Shown piece after piece: positions 26,075-34,900 of a stretch of 64,000 nt of DNA (position 1 is its first letter; the number at the start of each line of letters is the position of its first letter). The DNA lies in the NCBI GenBank assembly GCA_020073165.1, contig JAIQFP010000001.1, forward strand, positions 186,001 to 250,000. Direction: 5' to 3'. Position numbers and translations under genes: made by a program. The notes beneath the pieces are model-generated. The model saw only the letters and a list, made by a program, of their open reading frames with translations. It was not told the DNA's origin and did no database searches. This DNA comes from Terriglobia bacterium (lineage in GTDB: Bacteria > Acidobacteriota > Terriglobia > Terriglobales > Acidobacteriaceae).

Positions 26075-28018
26075 TCACATACCCCCGGCCTGGCCAGCCG
26101 CGTTTTTTGCAGGTGCGAGCGCCTCCGTGGTCTGCGCCGCTTCGTCCAGCTCATGCTGCAAAGAGGCGAGTTTGCCTTCCAGTGCAGGCTCCTGGAGGAC
26201 GGTAGCCGATTCGAGGTCGAGGCACAACTTGGACACCGCGACGGCGCCGACAATCTGACTGCTGCCCTTCAGGTAGTGGCTCTTGCTGCGGAAGGTGACC
26301 AGGTCTCCGTCCGCCTGGGCCTGGCGGATCTCTTGCAGGGTGCTGCGGAACTCGTTGACGTAGAGGGCAAGGATCTCGCGCCACGCTTGAGAATCCCGGC
26401 CGGTATTCTTTTGCGCCACCCGGAGAACATTGGGATCGAAGACGGGGTGCCTGTGCTTGCCCAGGGCGGTGGCACAGCGTTCCAGGACTGCCTTCAAGTC
26501 TTCCGGCCGAATGGGCTTGGAGAGAAAATCGTCCATTCCGGCGGCGTAGCAGGCATCACGATCCGACTGCAGGAAATTAGTAGTAACAGCAGAGATGCGA
26601 GGCTGGTGGATGCGATTCCCCAGGCGGCGGATGCAGCGCGACGCCTCCAGTCCGTCCATCTCCGGCATCTGTACATCCATCAGAATCAGGTCGTAAGGGC
26701 GGGACTGCACGGCTTCGACGGCATCCCTTCCGTTACCGACCACGTGGAGGTCGTATCCGAGTTTGGAGAGGATCAACCGCGTCACTTGCTGGTTCACGGG
26801 ATGGTCCTCGGCCAACAGGATGTCGAGCGGCAATCTGGCGGCCATGGCGGCATCCAAAACAGCGGTTCCTGTTTCCTGCGGATTCAAATGCTCTCCCCGC
26901 AATGCCGCCTGCAGCGTCTCAAACAGCGCTGCCGGCTGGAGAGGCTTCGGCAAAAACCACACGTTGTTTTGCGAGTGCAGGGGAACCAGCGAGTCCAACT
27001 GGAAGCCCGGCGGGTAGACCAGGATCAGAGGGAACGTTGCGCTGCGGCCGGAGGAGCGCAGACGCAACAACGAGTCCGCCGTGAGGTCAGGCACATTGGT
27101 GTCGACGATAGCGACTTGGGCCTGCGTGATCTCCAATTTCTTCACAGCTTCATCGATCGAGCGTTCCACGATCGGACTTCCTTGCCACCCGGACAAATAG
27201 TTGCTGAAGACCTCGAAGAGAGCCCCGCTGCCGGCGACGGCCATAACGGACTTGCCCGCAAGACTAGGAACTGGTCCGACAGACTCAATCTTCACCGCCA
27301 CCTTAAATCGGAAGGTCGAGCCAGCTCCGGGAATGCTCTCGACGCTGGTGGTTCCACCCATTAACTCTGCCAGCCTGCGGCTGGTGATGAGGCCTAGTCC
27401 GGCACCTTCGTACCTTCGGGTGCTTGAAGAATCAACTTGGCTGAACGGCTGGAACAAGCCCGCGATGCGGTCCGGAGGAATCCCGATGCCGGTGTCCCGC
27501 ACAGCAAAGTGGAGAGCCCAGTCTGGCTGTCCCGGCTGGGCGGTGACGGTTACGAGAACTTCCCCATGGTTCGTGAACTTGATGGCATTTCCCACAAGAC
27601 TGATGAGGATCTGGCGCAGCTTCCCGGCATCGCATCGGGCCTGGGCCGGCACGGATGGGGCAGCGAAGTAGGCGAGCTCCAGTCCCTTTTCCATTGCGCT
27701 GGGGGCCAGCTCGCCGAGGACATCTTCCAACAGATCGGCCAAGCCAAAGGAGTTTTCTTCCAGCACCATCTTTCCCGCCTCAAGCCTGGAAAAATCGATC
27801 ACACGCTTGAGGAGAGACAGCAAAGCTTCCCCGCTGTCGCGAATGGTTTCGACGTAGCTTTTCTGTTCCGCAGTAAGGGAGGTTTCCAACAACAAGCCAG
27901 CCATACCGAGAACCGCGTTTAGAGGGGTCAACACCTCATGGCTGACATTGGCCAAAATCTCGCTCTTGCCATCGCTCAGAGCACCTAGTGGAGACGCACC
28001 CCGCGTCGGCGCAGTCAT
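26075..28018 (-). CDS. Hybrid histidine kinase (HisKA-HATPase-REC-REC-HPt)
   Basis: 647 residues. The phospho-acceptor HisKA box NVSHEVLTPLNAVLG is already at residue 26, followed by HATPase motifs (LVGNAIKFTNHG, DTGIGIPPD, GAGLGL). A first receiver keeps Asp in VAIVDTNVP but lacks the acidic pair. The second receiver is intact (ILLAEDHPVNQ, LILMDVQMPEMDG), and a C-terminal HPt carries SHYLKGSSQIVG. No sensory domain or membrane segment precedes HisKA, so it must sense through a partner or be N-terminally truncated. It forms a phosphorelay with the NarL-type regulator downstream. Confidence 0.88.
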   Translation of the reverse strand: MTAPTRGASPLGALSDGKSEILANVSHEVLTPLNAVLGMAGLLLETSLTAEQKSYVETIRDSGEALLSLLKRVIDFSRLEAGKMVLEENSFGLADLLEDVLGELAPSAMEKGLELAYFAAPSVPAQARCDAGKLRQILISLVGNAIKFTNHGEVLVTVTAQPGQPDWALHFAVRDTGIGIPPDRIAGLFQPFSQVDSSSTRRYEGAGLGLITSRRLAELMGGTTSVESIPGAGSTFRFKVAVKIESVGPVPSLAGKSVMAVAGSGALFEVFSNYLSGWQGSPIVERSIDEAVKKLEITQAQVAIVDTNVPDLTADSLLRLRSSGRSATFPLILVYPPGFQLDSLVPLHSQNNVWFLPKPLQPAALFETLQAALRGEHLNPQETGTAVLDAAMAARLPLDILLAEDHPVNQQVTRLILSKLGYDLHVVGNGRDAVEAVQSRPYDLILMDVQMPEMDGLEASRCIRRLGNRIHQPRISAVTTNFLQSDRDACYAAGMDDFLSKPIRPEDLKAVLERCATALGKHRHPVFDPNVLRVAQKNTGRDSQAWREILALYVNEFRSTLQEIRQAQADGDLVTFRSKSHYLKGSSQIVGAVAVSKLCLDLESATVLQEPALEGKLASLQHELDEAAQTTEALAPAKNAAGQAGGM

Positions 28019-28766
28019 ACGGCCCCGCCATCCGGAGGAGGATCGGCATTCGGCCGACAGACCGAGAAGCGTGCGTATACTCGGCGGCCCAGGAGTAGAG
28101 CCGTGTCAGGAACTGTCGTAGTCATGAGCGGCGTAGCACCGAACCAGCGGTCGTGATCACGCTCTCAACCAAATTGTAGCGCCGGAAAACGGAGCCGGAA
28201 CCAACCCCGAGACCAACGACTTTGGTGTGATTGTTGTGGTGGCGGTGCGCAAGACGACATCCCCGCCCGGGCTTCGACCGCAAGCAAGAAGAGAAACCGC
28301 GAAGGCGCTTTCGCGGAACTCAGGCCGAAAGTGGTTGGGACGCCGCGCAACAGAACCCGAAGGCCCAAGTCGAGATCATGGCGATAGCTCAGGTCAGACA
28401 AACCGGTAACCGTGCCGAACCGCGCTGTTTGCTTCCAAACTTGAGTTTTTCGGTCACTAACGCGGTTACGAGGGTCACTTATTCCGTGATGTGCATCACA
28501 GGGCGTTTTGAGAGTGTTTCTATAGCATTGTGTCTGAGGATCAGGGATGGCTATGCCAGATGGTGAGGTACCAGGCAAGGTGTTGTTTAGAAGGATTTTA
28601 GAGCTGAATTGGCGAGTTGGCCTGCCCCCGCTTTTCTGGGATCAGACCTCTCGCTCGGTCGCTAGGTGCCGCTTGTAGGAGGTCTGCTGCTGTGTTGGGT
28701 CTTTCCCTAATATTGAAGCAACTGCTGAAGGAGAAGGGGGCTGGCCCCGGAGAGGTGTCCAGAAGT
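28019..28766. other. Divergent intergenic region without recognisable genes
   Basis: 748 nt between the hybrid kinase and the PAS kinase. Open frames here look like chance frames without start signals or family similarity. Two structures stand out: a hairpin CCGCGAA/TTCGCGG at 28297-28316 and a CRP/FNR-like dyad at 28485-28500. Confidence 0.5.
28485..28526 (+). promoter_or_regulatory. CRP/FNR-like site with downstream -10 box
   Basis: CGTGATGTGCATCACA (28485-28500) matches the TGTGA-N6-TCACA consensus except for one base. A TATAGC box at 28521-28526 would place the dyad centre about 41 bp before the predicted transcription start, the class-II activator position. The target would be the PAS kinase at 28767. 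Confidence 0.4.
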
Positions 28767-30602
28767 ATGGAGCAACCCAACTCGGGGGAACCTAACGCCC
28801 CCAGTGTTACCCCCAGTGGCGTTCGGGCTGGAATGCGCAAGATCGAGCGGCGCGAGTGGTGGCTCTGGTCGTCTGCGGTTCTAGTCACACTGCTGTTGAC
28901 GTTGGGTATTGTTTCGTTCGTGTTCCCCATGGTGCACCCGGGGGGCGGAGACCTTCATTTCCCGGATTTGTCTTATGCTGCCCGCGGCCTGGTGGGCTTG
29001 GTTCTGCTGTTCGATCTCTACACGGTTTATCAGCAGCTCCAGATCCACCGTATGCGCCGGCGCCTGGTTGAGGGAGAGGAGCTTTTCCGGCTGATTACGG
29101 AAAATGCCGCCGACATGATCGCAGTGGTGGATGCCGAGGGCCATCGCCTCTACAACAGTCCGGCCTATCAGAGAGTTCTAGGCTACAGCCCGGAAGAACT
29201 CCGGCTCACATCGTCGCTGGAACAGATCCATCCCGACGATCGTGTGCTGGTTCAGGAAGCGGCCAAAGAAGCCCTCCGCACTGGTGTGGGGCGGAGAATT
29301 GAATACCGGATGCGTCACAAGGATGGTAGCTGGTGCGCTCTGGAGTCTACGGCCAGCACCATTCTGAACAGCGACCGCAAAGTCGAGAAACTGGTGATCG
29401 TCAACCGCGACATTACCGGGCGACGGCGTCTGGAACAGCAGTTTCATCAGGCGCAGAAAATGGAGGCGGTGGGCCGGCTTTCCGGGGGAGTCGCTCACGA
29501 CTTCAACAACCTGCTCGGGGTCATCATTGGCTACGGCGAGATTCTGGAGGAAGGCATGAAGAAGGAAGACCCGATGCGGGACAGTGTGGACGAAATCCTG
29601 CGAGCGGGAAGACAGGCTGCGGGTTTGACGCGCCAGCTTCTCGCCTTCAGTCGGCAGCAGGTTTTGGAATCCAAGGTCCTAGACTTGAATGTAGTGATCA
29701 CCGAGGTCGAAAAAATGCTCCGGCGGCTGATTGGCGAAGACGTTGAACTGACCACGGTTCTGTCACCGGGGCTGGGAAGAGTCAAGGCCGATCAGGGGCA
29801 GATTGAACAGATCATCCTGAATATGGCGGTAAACGCCCGCGATGCCATGCCGCATGGCGGGAAGCTATCGTTGGAGACCGCCAATGTCGAAATCGACGAG
29901 GCCTTTGCCCAGAGCTCTCCCTACCCGGTCCAAGCCGGTCCTTACGTGTGCCTTTGTGTGACCGACACCGGCGTGGGCATGGACGCCGCCACGCAAGCGC
30001 AAATCTTCGAACCTTTCTTTACTACCAAGGAGAAAGGCAAGGGCACCGGACTCGGGCTCTCCATGGTTTACGGAGTCGTTAAGCAGAGCGGCGGACACAT
30101 CAACGTATACAGCGAGCCAGGGGTGGGCACTATTTTCAGGGTTTACCTCCCCAGCGTGCCGGAAACCGTCACCCCCGAGCAGCCGCGTGCCAACCTCAGC
30201 ACCTCCCTGCGAGGGACTGAGACCGTGCTGCTGGTGGAAGATGAAGACGGTCTCCGGACCTTGACGCGCAATCTTCTGGAGCGCAGCGGCTACACCGTGC
30301 TGGTGGCGAAAGATGGCAACGAAGGCTTGCTAACCAGTCAGCAGTACAAGCCGACCATCCACCTGTTGCTGACCGACGTGGTCATGCCCGGAATGGGCGG
30401 CCCGGCTCTGGCCCAGCAACTAATCCGGCAACGTCCCGAGATCAAAACGGTGTACATGTCGGGCTATACTGGCAAAACCGTCGCCGGTCATGCGGTTCTC
30501 GATCCCGGCAGTTTTTTTCTGATGAAACCCTTTACGCGTGACGGCCTGGCAAGCAAGATTCGGGAGGCGCTGGACAGTGTGCCAGCGGCTGCAACCCAAT
30601 GA
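28767..30602 (+). CDS. Membrane PAS histidine kinase with C-terminal receiver
   Basis: 611 residues. Two membrane segments (WWLWSSAVLVTLLLTLGIV and AARGLVGLVLLFDLYTVY) precede a PAS domain (ITENAADMIAVVDAEGHRLY), a HisKA box with GGVAHDFNNLLGVIIGYGEI, a HATPase (NMAVNARDAMPHGG, DTGVGMDAA, GTGLGLSMVYG) and a receiver (VLLVEDEDG, LLLTDVVMPGMGG, Lys in FLMKPF). The frame opens at TTG 28617 without similarity or SD, so I chose ATG 28767. The regulator at 30649 starts just downstream and may be its partner. Confidence 0.85.
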   Translation: MEQPNSGEPNAPSVTPSGVRAGMRKIERREWWLWSSAVLVTLLLTLGIVSFVFPMVHPGGGDLHFPDLSYAARGLVGLVLLFDLYTVYQQLQIHRMRRRLVEGEELFRLITENAADMIAVVDAEGHRLYNSPAYQRVLGYSPEELRLTSSLEQIHPDDRVLVQEAAKEALRTGVGRRIEYRMRHKDGSWCALESTASTILNSDRKVEKLVIVNRDITGRRRLEQQFHQAQKMEAVGRLSGGVAHDFNNLLGVIIGYGEILEEGMKKEDPMRDSVDEILRAGRQAAGLTRQLLAFSRQQVLESKVLDLNVVITEVEKMLRRLIGEDVELTTVLSPGLGRVKADQGQIEQIILNMAVNARDAMPHGGKLSLETANVEIDEAFAQSSPYPVQAGPYVCLCVTDTGVGMDAATQAQIFEPFFTTKEKGKGTGLGLSMVYGVVKQSGGHINVYSEPGVGTIFRVYLPSVPETVTPEQPRANLSTSLRGTETVLLVEDEDGLRTLTRNLLERSGYTVLVAKDGNEGLLTSQQYKPTIHLLLTDVVMPGMGGPALAQQLIRQRPEIKTVYMSGYTGKTVAGHAVLDPGSFFLMKPFTRDGLASKIREALDSVPAAATQ

Positions 30603-30648
30603 TTCAGCCATGCTCGAAGCGTCGATCTTTTTCAACCGGGGGCATCCC

Positions 30649-31320
30649 ATGCAGAAAATCCTGATCGTGGACGACGACCCATCCATGCGCGGTCTGCTGC
30701 GCAAGCGTTTGGCGGACACCTATGAAATCATCGATACCGGGAATCCGGAGCAGGCTCTGGGCCTGGCGCTGGAACATAAACCTGACGCCATCCTGCTGGA
30801 CCTGATGATGCCGAAGTTCTCGGGATTCGAGTTGTGTCAGAGCTTTCATTCCCTCAGCTATACGGGCCTGACCCCCATATTCGTGATTAGCGGAGAGTCG
30901 GCGGCGAAGTACAGGGAGCACTGCGAGAACCTGGGTGCAACCGCGTATTTCGAGAAGCCGGTGAATTTTGCCGAGCTCAAGCGCAGGTTAACGGAGGAGC
31001 TGCAGAACAAGCGGCCGGAGCGCCGGTCGAGTGTGCGTGTCCGGATGCGGGTCACGCTGAAACTGCGGGGGACCGACGCCAACGGGAAATCGTTTGAAGA
31101 GCTGACTGCCACCGAAAACGTGAGTGCCGAAGGGTTCCTCTGCAATTGCACACAGTCCCTGGTAAAGGATGCGATCGTCGAAGTGTTCCTGGCCAGCGGA
31201 ACCGAGCGCTATGTGGGCCGGGCGCGCGTGGTTCGCAAGGAGTCGCCCGGTGCTCCCTGGCAACGGTACGGGTTTCAGTTCCAGGAAAAGACCCTGGAAT
31301 GGGTCCTGCAGAAGGCCTAA
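30649..31320 (+). CDS. Receiver-PilZ fusion response regulator
   Basis: 223 residues. The receiver (ILIVDDDPSMRG, AILLDLMMPKFSG, Lys in YFEKPVNF) is followed by a PilZ domain with both c-di-GMP signatures, RVRMR and NVSAEG. It probably links phosphorylation by the upstream kinase to c-di-GMP sensing without DNA binding. ATG 30649 (GGGGG 6 nt upstream) starts exactly at MQKILIVDDD; ATG 30610 is possible. The preceding kinase ends 46 nt upstream. Confidence 0.85.
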   Translation: MQKILIVDDDPSMRGLLRKRLADTYEIIDTGNPEQALGLALEHKPDAILLDLMMPKFSGFELCQSFHSLSYTGLTPIFVISGESAAKYREHCENLGATAYFEKPVNFAELKRRLTEELQNKRPERRSSVRVRMRVTLKLRGTDANGKSFEELTATENVSAEGFLCNCTQSLVKDAIVEVFLASGTERYVGRARVVRKESPGAPWQRYGFQFQEKTLEWVLQKA

Positions 31321-31561
31321 TTTCAGCCGACGGGCAACCCATACCGATCCACTCTGCGGGCTGCTGCCGGACGCCGGCCACTCAGCCCATCCAGTTGCGC
31401 GGGCCTGCCCATCAAGTTATTGCCCGGACTTCCCAGCGATGACTTGCGGTGCCACCCGTATCGCATTCGTGACCCGAGAAGAGAAAAATTCTCTTGTACA
31501 CTGTTGGGCGGGCAAAGTTCGCGTCTAGTATTTCATCCGCCGCAGCGTCCGGAGAGGCTTA

Positions 31562-32311
31562 ATGAAATCCTTGTTTACTATTTTCTATGCAGCTCTCATC
31601 TGGTTGCCATTGCAACAGATGGCGCAACCATCCGCGAGCCCGCCACAACCAGCTCCAAAGGAGAGCAGCCCGGCGGCCAAGCCTCCCATGAAGCACGTGC
31701 ACGTACCCATGGAGGGTTTCGAACTCGACAAGAAGGCCGACAGCCAGCCCGGGAACGCGCCAACCGGCAGCGCCGCTCGCGGCGCGGGGCCAACCGTCTT
31801 TTTGCGTTCGCCCCATCGCGCCAAGCTCTACACTTTGACTCCGACCTTTTCCTGGAGGAGCGCCGTCCACACAAAAGCTTTTGTCTTCCGGTTGTACGAT
31901 CCCGACGGTGATGTTGGGTACGAAGCCCGCACCCCCGAATTCAGTCTGCAATATCCCGCCAGCGCCGCCGCGCTGGAGCCTGGCCAGACCTACGTGTGGA
32001 ACGTGCTGGCGGGGCTCGGACTACTGGGTGGAGGGAGTCTAACCGCAGAGTTCACGGTTTTGAGCCCCGGGGAACGCGCAGCGCTGGAAAAGAAATTGGC
32101 GGGCGCCGATGCCATGAAGCGGGCCGCCATCTTCACGGACAACCGCCTGTGGTACGACGCGATCCAGGCATATACCGAGCTCATCGCCCAGCACCCGGAC
32201 ATGGCGGATCTCTACGAGAAGCGGGGCAACATCTACGACCAGATCCCGGCCACGCAAGATCTCGCGCAAGCGGATTTCGAAAAGGCAGAGGAATTACGGG
32301 CAAAAAAATAG
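31562..32311 (+). CDS. Exported protein of unknown function (DUF928-like)
   Basis: 249 residues with a signal peptide and a Pro/Ala-rich linker, then a beta domain (TLTPTFSWRSAVHTKAFVFR, LEPGQTYVWNVLAG) and a helical TPR-like C-terminus (NRLWYDAIQAYTELIAQHPD). The order beta domain then helix pairs recalls DUF928-type periplasmic proteins, but I am not certain. The preceding 241 nt contain an inverted repeat AAGAGAA/TTCTCTT at 31479-31495. It converges with the radical SAM gene. Confidence 0.55.
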   Translation: MKSLFTIFYAALIWLPLQQMAQPSASPPQPAPKESSPAAKPPMKHVHVPMEGFELDKKADSQPGNAPTGSAARGAGPTVFLRSPHRAKLYTLTPTFSWRSAVHTKAFVFRLYDPDGDVGYEARTPEFSLQYPASAAALEPGQTYVWNVLAGLGLLGGGSLTAEFTVLSPGERAALEKKLAGADAMKRAAIFTDNRLWYDAIQAYTELIAQHPDMADLYEKRGNIYDQIPATQDLAQADFEKAEELRAKK

Positions 32312-32367
32312 CGGGTAGCGAGGGCTGAGTAAGGCACTGGCCCCCGCACCCGCTGTGCTCACAAAGA

Positions 32368-33771
32368 CTAGTCTTCGAAGCTCCGGGCCCCGCCCTGAAA
32401 GCCGTTCTTGGCCCGCTGCCAGACCCATTTCACCACCCGGGCATCGTTGTAGCAGTATCCCAGATTGTGGTTCAGAGTGGAGAAGCAGTGCTTTTGGCAG
32501 GTCTTCTTCATATCGGTGAGCTGTTTGGCTTCGAACTTGTGGTGGTCGATGTTTCCCCAGTCGAAGGTTGAGGGATACATCGGAAAACAGGGCGCGACCG
32601 TGCCGTCGGTGCGGATGATCACGTTGTTCTCCCCGCCACGGCAATTCCAATCGGTGAAGTGCAGTTCGCCGTCAGGCTCCTGCACAATGCCGGTCATAGA
32701 GTTCAGCATCGCGGACACATCCCCATTGCTGGACGTGCCGTCGCCGTACCAGCCGTATTTCTTGAGGTCGAGGCCCGAGGACATGCGCACGAACGCCTTC
32801 ATCTCCTGCAGGCGCTGCACCGAGTTCACCATCTGGTAACCGGATTTGTTCTTCTCGATGATCCAATCGACCAGGTCGTCCACCGCGCGCCAGTCCTGCG
32901 GGCGGATGTAGGTAGGATTGTCGTACAGATGTCTGAAGTGATCATCCTGCTCGAGCATTGGGGTTTCGTTGATGTGGTAGTCGGTAGCCAGCCGGTGCTC
33001 ACGCGCGTACTCAGTCAGTTGCCGGATGTCCTGCAGGTTGTTACGGCAGATGTTCATATTGAAAAAGATCATGTAGCCGTAACCGTACTGCTTCTTCATC
33101 AGGTGCTCGAGGTTCTTCTGCACTGGAACCAGGGCCTTGGGTAAGCCCGGCTTCAGATCCCAGGCGTCGAGCGCGAAGTTGAAGACGGCTGCCCCTGCAT
33201 CACCCAGCCGATCCGTCACCTCCGGCCGCAGCAGGCGTCCGTTGGTGCCGATGTAGATCCAGAACCCCTTCTTGGCGGCGTAATACACGACTTTGTGCGC
33301 GAATTGCGGACGCAGCAGCGGTTCACCCCCCATCAGCGCCAGCACGCGGCAGCCGTGGTCATGCAGCCAGTCGATGGATCGCCGAGCCACGTCCTCGGTC
33401 ATGCCTTTGACTTTGTTGTCATAGGCCCAGCAGTACCAGCAATCCAGGTTGCACTTGTATTCCAGGAACAGGTACGCGGTGATGGGATGAAAAGTGCCGG
33501 GCAGAACCCGGGACTTGACGTACGGAAACAGCCACCCGCGCGCCGTACGATAAATCAGCTTGGGAGTCCATTTGCGGTGTTCCGGAGGCGTTTCCAGTCC
33601 CGGATCGTTGAGCATCTCCGGATGCTGCGGAAACACCGCTTCCGGCAAAGTAGCTCCCTTTGCTGCCGCCGGCATCGGCGGCTTGGAACTGGAGTTCATG
33701 AGAAGGTCATGGATGGCAACGTCAATGCGGAACTTGGCAGGTGCAGCAGGTGGTGCGGGTGCAGTAGCCAT
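32368..33771 (-). CDS. Radical SAM protein with SPASM-like C-terminus
   Basis: 467 residues. The cluster motif CNLDCWYC (Cys107, 111, 114) sits in LFLEYKCNLDCWYCWAYDNK and is followed by LALMGGEPLLRP. The C-terminal part has further cysteines in a SPASM-like pattern: WNCRGGENN, TVAPCFPMYPS, CQKHC and NLGYCYND, suggesting an extra Fe-S cluster. An N-terminal extension of about 90 residues is unusual. AGGAG precedes ATG. The substrate is unknown; SPASM enzymes often modify peptides or proteins, and the divergent 80-residue CxxC protein at 34053 is the nearest small candidate. Confidence 0.85.
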   Translation of the reverse strand: MATAPAPPAAPAKFRIDVAIHDLLMNSSSKPPMPAAAKGATLPEAVFPQHPEMLNDPGLETPPEHRKWTPKLIYRTARGWLFPYVKSRVLPGTFHPITAYLFLEYKCNLDCWYCWAYDNKVKGMTEDVARRSIDWLHDHGCRVLALMGGEPLLRPQFAHKVVYYAAKKGFWIYIGTNGRLLRPEVTDRLGDAGAAVFNFALDAWDLKPGLPKALVPVQKNLEHLMKKQYGYGYMIFFNMNICRNNLQDIRQLTEYAREHRLATDYHINETPMLEQDDHFRHLYDNPTYIRPQDWRAVDDLVDWIIEKNKSGYQMVNSVQRLQEMKAFVRMSSGLDLKKYGWYGDGTSSNGDVSAMLNSMTGIVQEPDGELHFTDWNCRGGENNVIIRTDGTVAPCFPMYPSTFDWGNIDHHKFEAKQLTDMKKTCQKHCFSTLNHNLGYCYNDARVVKWVWQRAKNGFQGGARSFED

Positions 33772-34052
33772 TGATCTTTCTCCTCAAAAAGGACAATTCG
33801 TTTTGAGCTTGGGACCTCACCCAAGAGATTTCCAATAATAACGCTGGGCAAAGGCACTCGGGAAGATGCCTGGCCCAGATTCCTGAAAGACGAACATGGC
33901 AGTAGATGCCGGCCGGTGAGAAACGGTTTCACCGTGTTACAAATCGGGACAGGCGGCCATACTTTGCCTGCGCGCGGGGCGATGTGGTATACATACCGCC
34001 TCAGTCCAAGATCACATTCCTACAGTTGTGTTTCTGGGAGGAGCCAGCCATC

Positions 34053-34295
34053 ATGGATCTTGTCCACCGCAAACCTCAGCACGCCGACACTCGCACCGGC
34101 CGCGACTGCGGTTTCTGTCACCGTCTGGATCCCGAATTCAGCAAACGCAAGCCAATGGATCGCTGGGTCGTCAGAGAATTGGACGATACTGCCTCAGCGC
34201 ACCTCACCGAAGACGGCTACGTCAAACACCGCATGCTGGAGATGACGACGCGTTTCGGATCTCCGCTAGAACCAGTGAAATCGGGAGCAGCGTAA
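34053..34295 (+). CDS. Small CxxC protein
   Basis: 80 residues, unrecognised. Charged and hydrophilic, with RDCGFCHRLD giving one CxxC, and no signal peptide. GGAGGAG lies about 10 nt upstream of ATG 34053, so I prefer this to the earlier in-frame starts. It is divergent from the radical SAM gene (281-nt gap). Confidence 0.5.
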   Translation: MDLVHRKPQHADTRTGRDCGFCHRLDPEFSKRKPMDRWVVRELDDTASAHLTEDGYVKHRMLEMTTRFGSPLEPVKSGAA

Positions 34296-34435
34296 GCACA
34301 GTCGGCTGAGGGTGTTCCTCGAGGTGTTTTACTGAAAACTGCCGCCCAGAGAGGGCCGGCGTGGTTTCTTCCTCCTTCACCCTAAGCCATTGCAAGAAAA
34401 ACCCATTACGTTGGCAACTCGCAACGCTGTCATGG

Positions 34436-34480
34436 CAACTAAGAATTTAGTTGACGTTTTGGGTTGGGCACGTCTAATTT
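34436..34480 (+). promoter_or_regulatory. blaI promoter with AACTAA-N4-TTAGTT operator
   Basis: The dyad CAACTAA-GAAT-TTAGTTG (34436-34453) overlaps a -35 box TTGACG (34451-34456); TAATTT at 34475-34480 is a possible -10 after 18 nt. The same AACTAA-N4-TTAGTT recurs before htrA (36325-36340). An operator covering the -35 box fits repression by BlaI. Confidence 0.6.
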
Positions 34481-34515
34481 TCTAGAACGAGAACTCGAGA
34501 CCGGAGGATGGCCGT

Positions 34516-34893
34516 TTGCCGCGCAAGCAGTCCGAAACCCTGACCGAAGCCGAACTGCGGCTGATGAATGTGCTGTGGCTGAAGCGCTCGGCGACCGTCC
34601 ACGAGGTCATGCAAGCTCTTCCCGAGAAGCCGCCACTGGCTTACAACTCGGTCCTTACTACCATTCGCATCCTGGAGAAAAAGGGATACGTGAAGCATGT
34701 CAAGGACGGACGGGCGCACGTCTACATGCCGAAGGTCGACCGCACGGACGCGACCCGCTTCGAAATCCGTCATTTGGTGAACCGCTTCTTCAAAGACTCT
34801 CACGAACTGCTGGTGTTGAACATCCTCGAAGACGAGAACCTCGATGCCGAGGAGTTGCATCGCTTGCGCAAGCTGGTGGAAGGGAGCAAGTGA
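34516..34893 (+). CDS. blaI: BlaI/MecI/CopY-family repressor
   Basis: 125-residue winged-helix repressor: LTEAELRLMNVLWLKRSATV, VLTTIRILEKKGYVKHVKDG, and a C-terminal dimerisation helix LNILEDENLDAEELHRLRKL. Family members bind dyads as dimers and are inactivated by cleavage triggered by a BlaR1/M56 protease, which is encoded next. The start is TTG 34516 with GGAGG 8 nt upstream. The adjacent operators before blaI and htrA suggest that it represses itself, the protease gene and htrA. Confidence 0.9.
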   Translation: MPRKQSETLTEAELRLMNVLWLKRSATVHEVMQALPEKPPLAYNSVLTTIRILEKKGYVKHVKDGRAHVYMPKVDRTDATRFEIRHLVNRFFKDSHELLVLNILEDENLDAEELHRLRKLVEGSK

Positions 34894-34900
34894 GCCAGAT

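Noticed and set aside
28290-28360. Cyclic-di-GMP riboswitch upstream of the PAS kinase
   Set aside because: GAAACC and GGGACGC fragments recall the class, but order and spacing do not fit.
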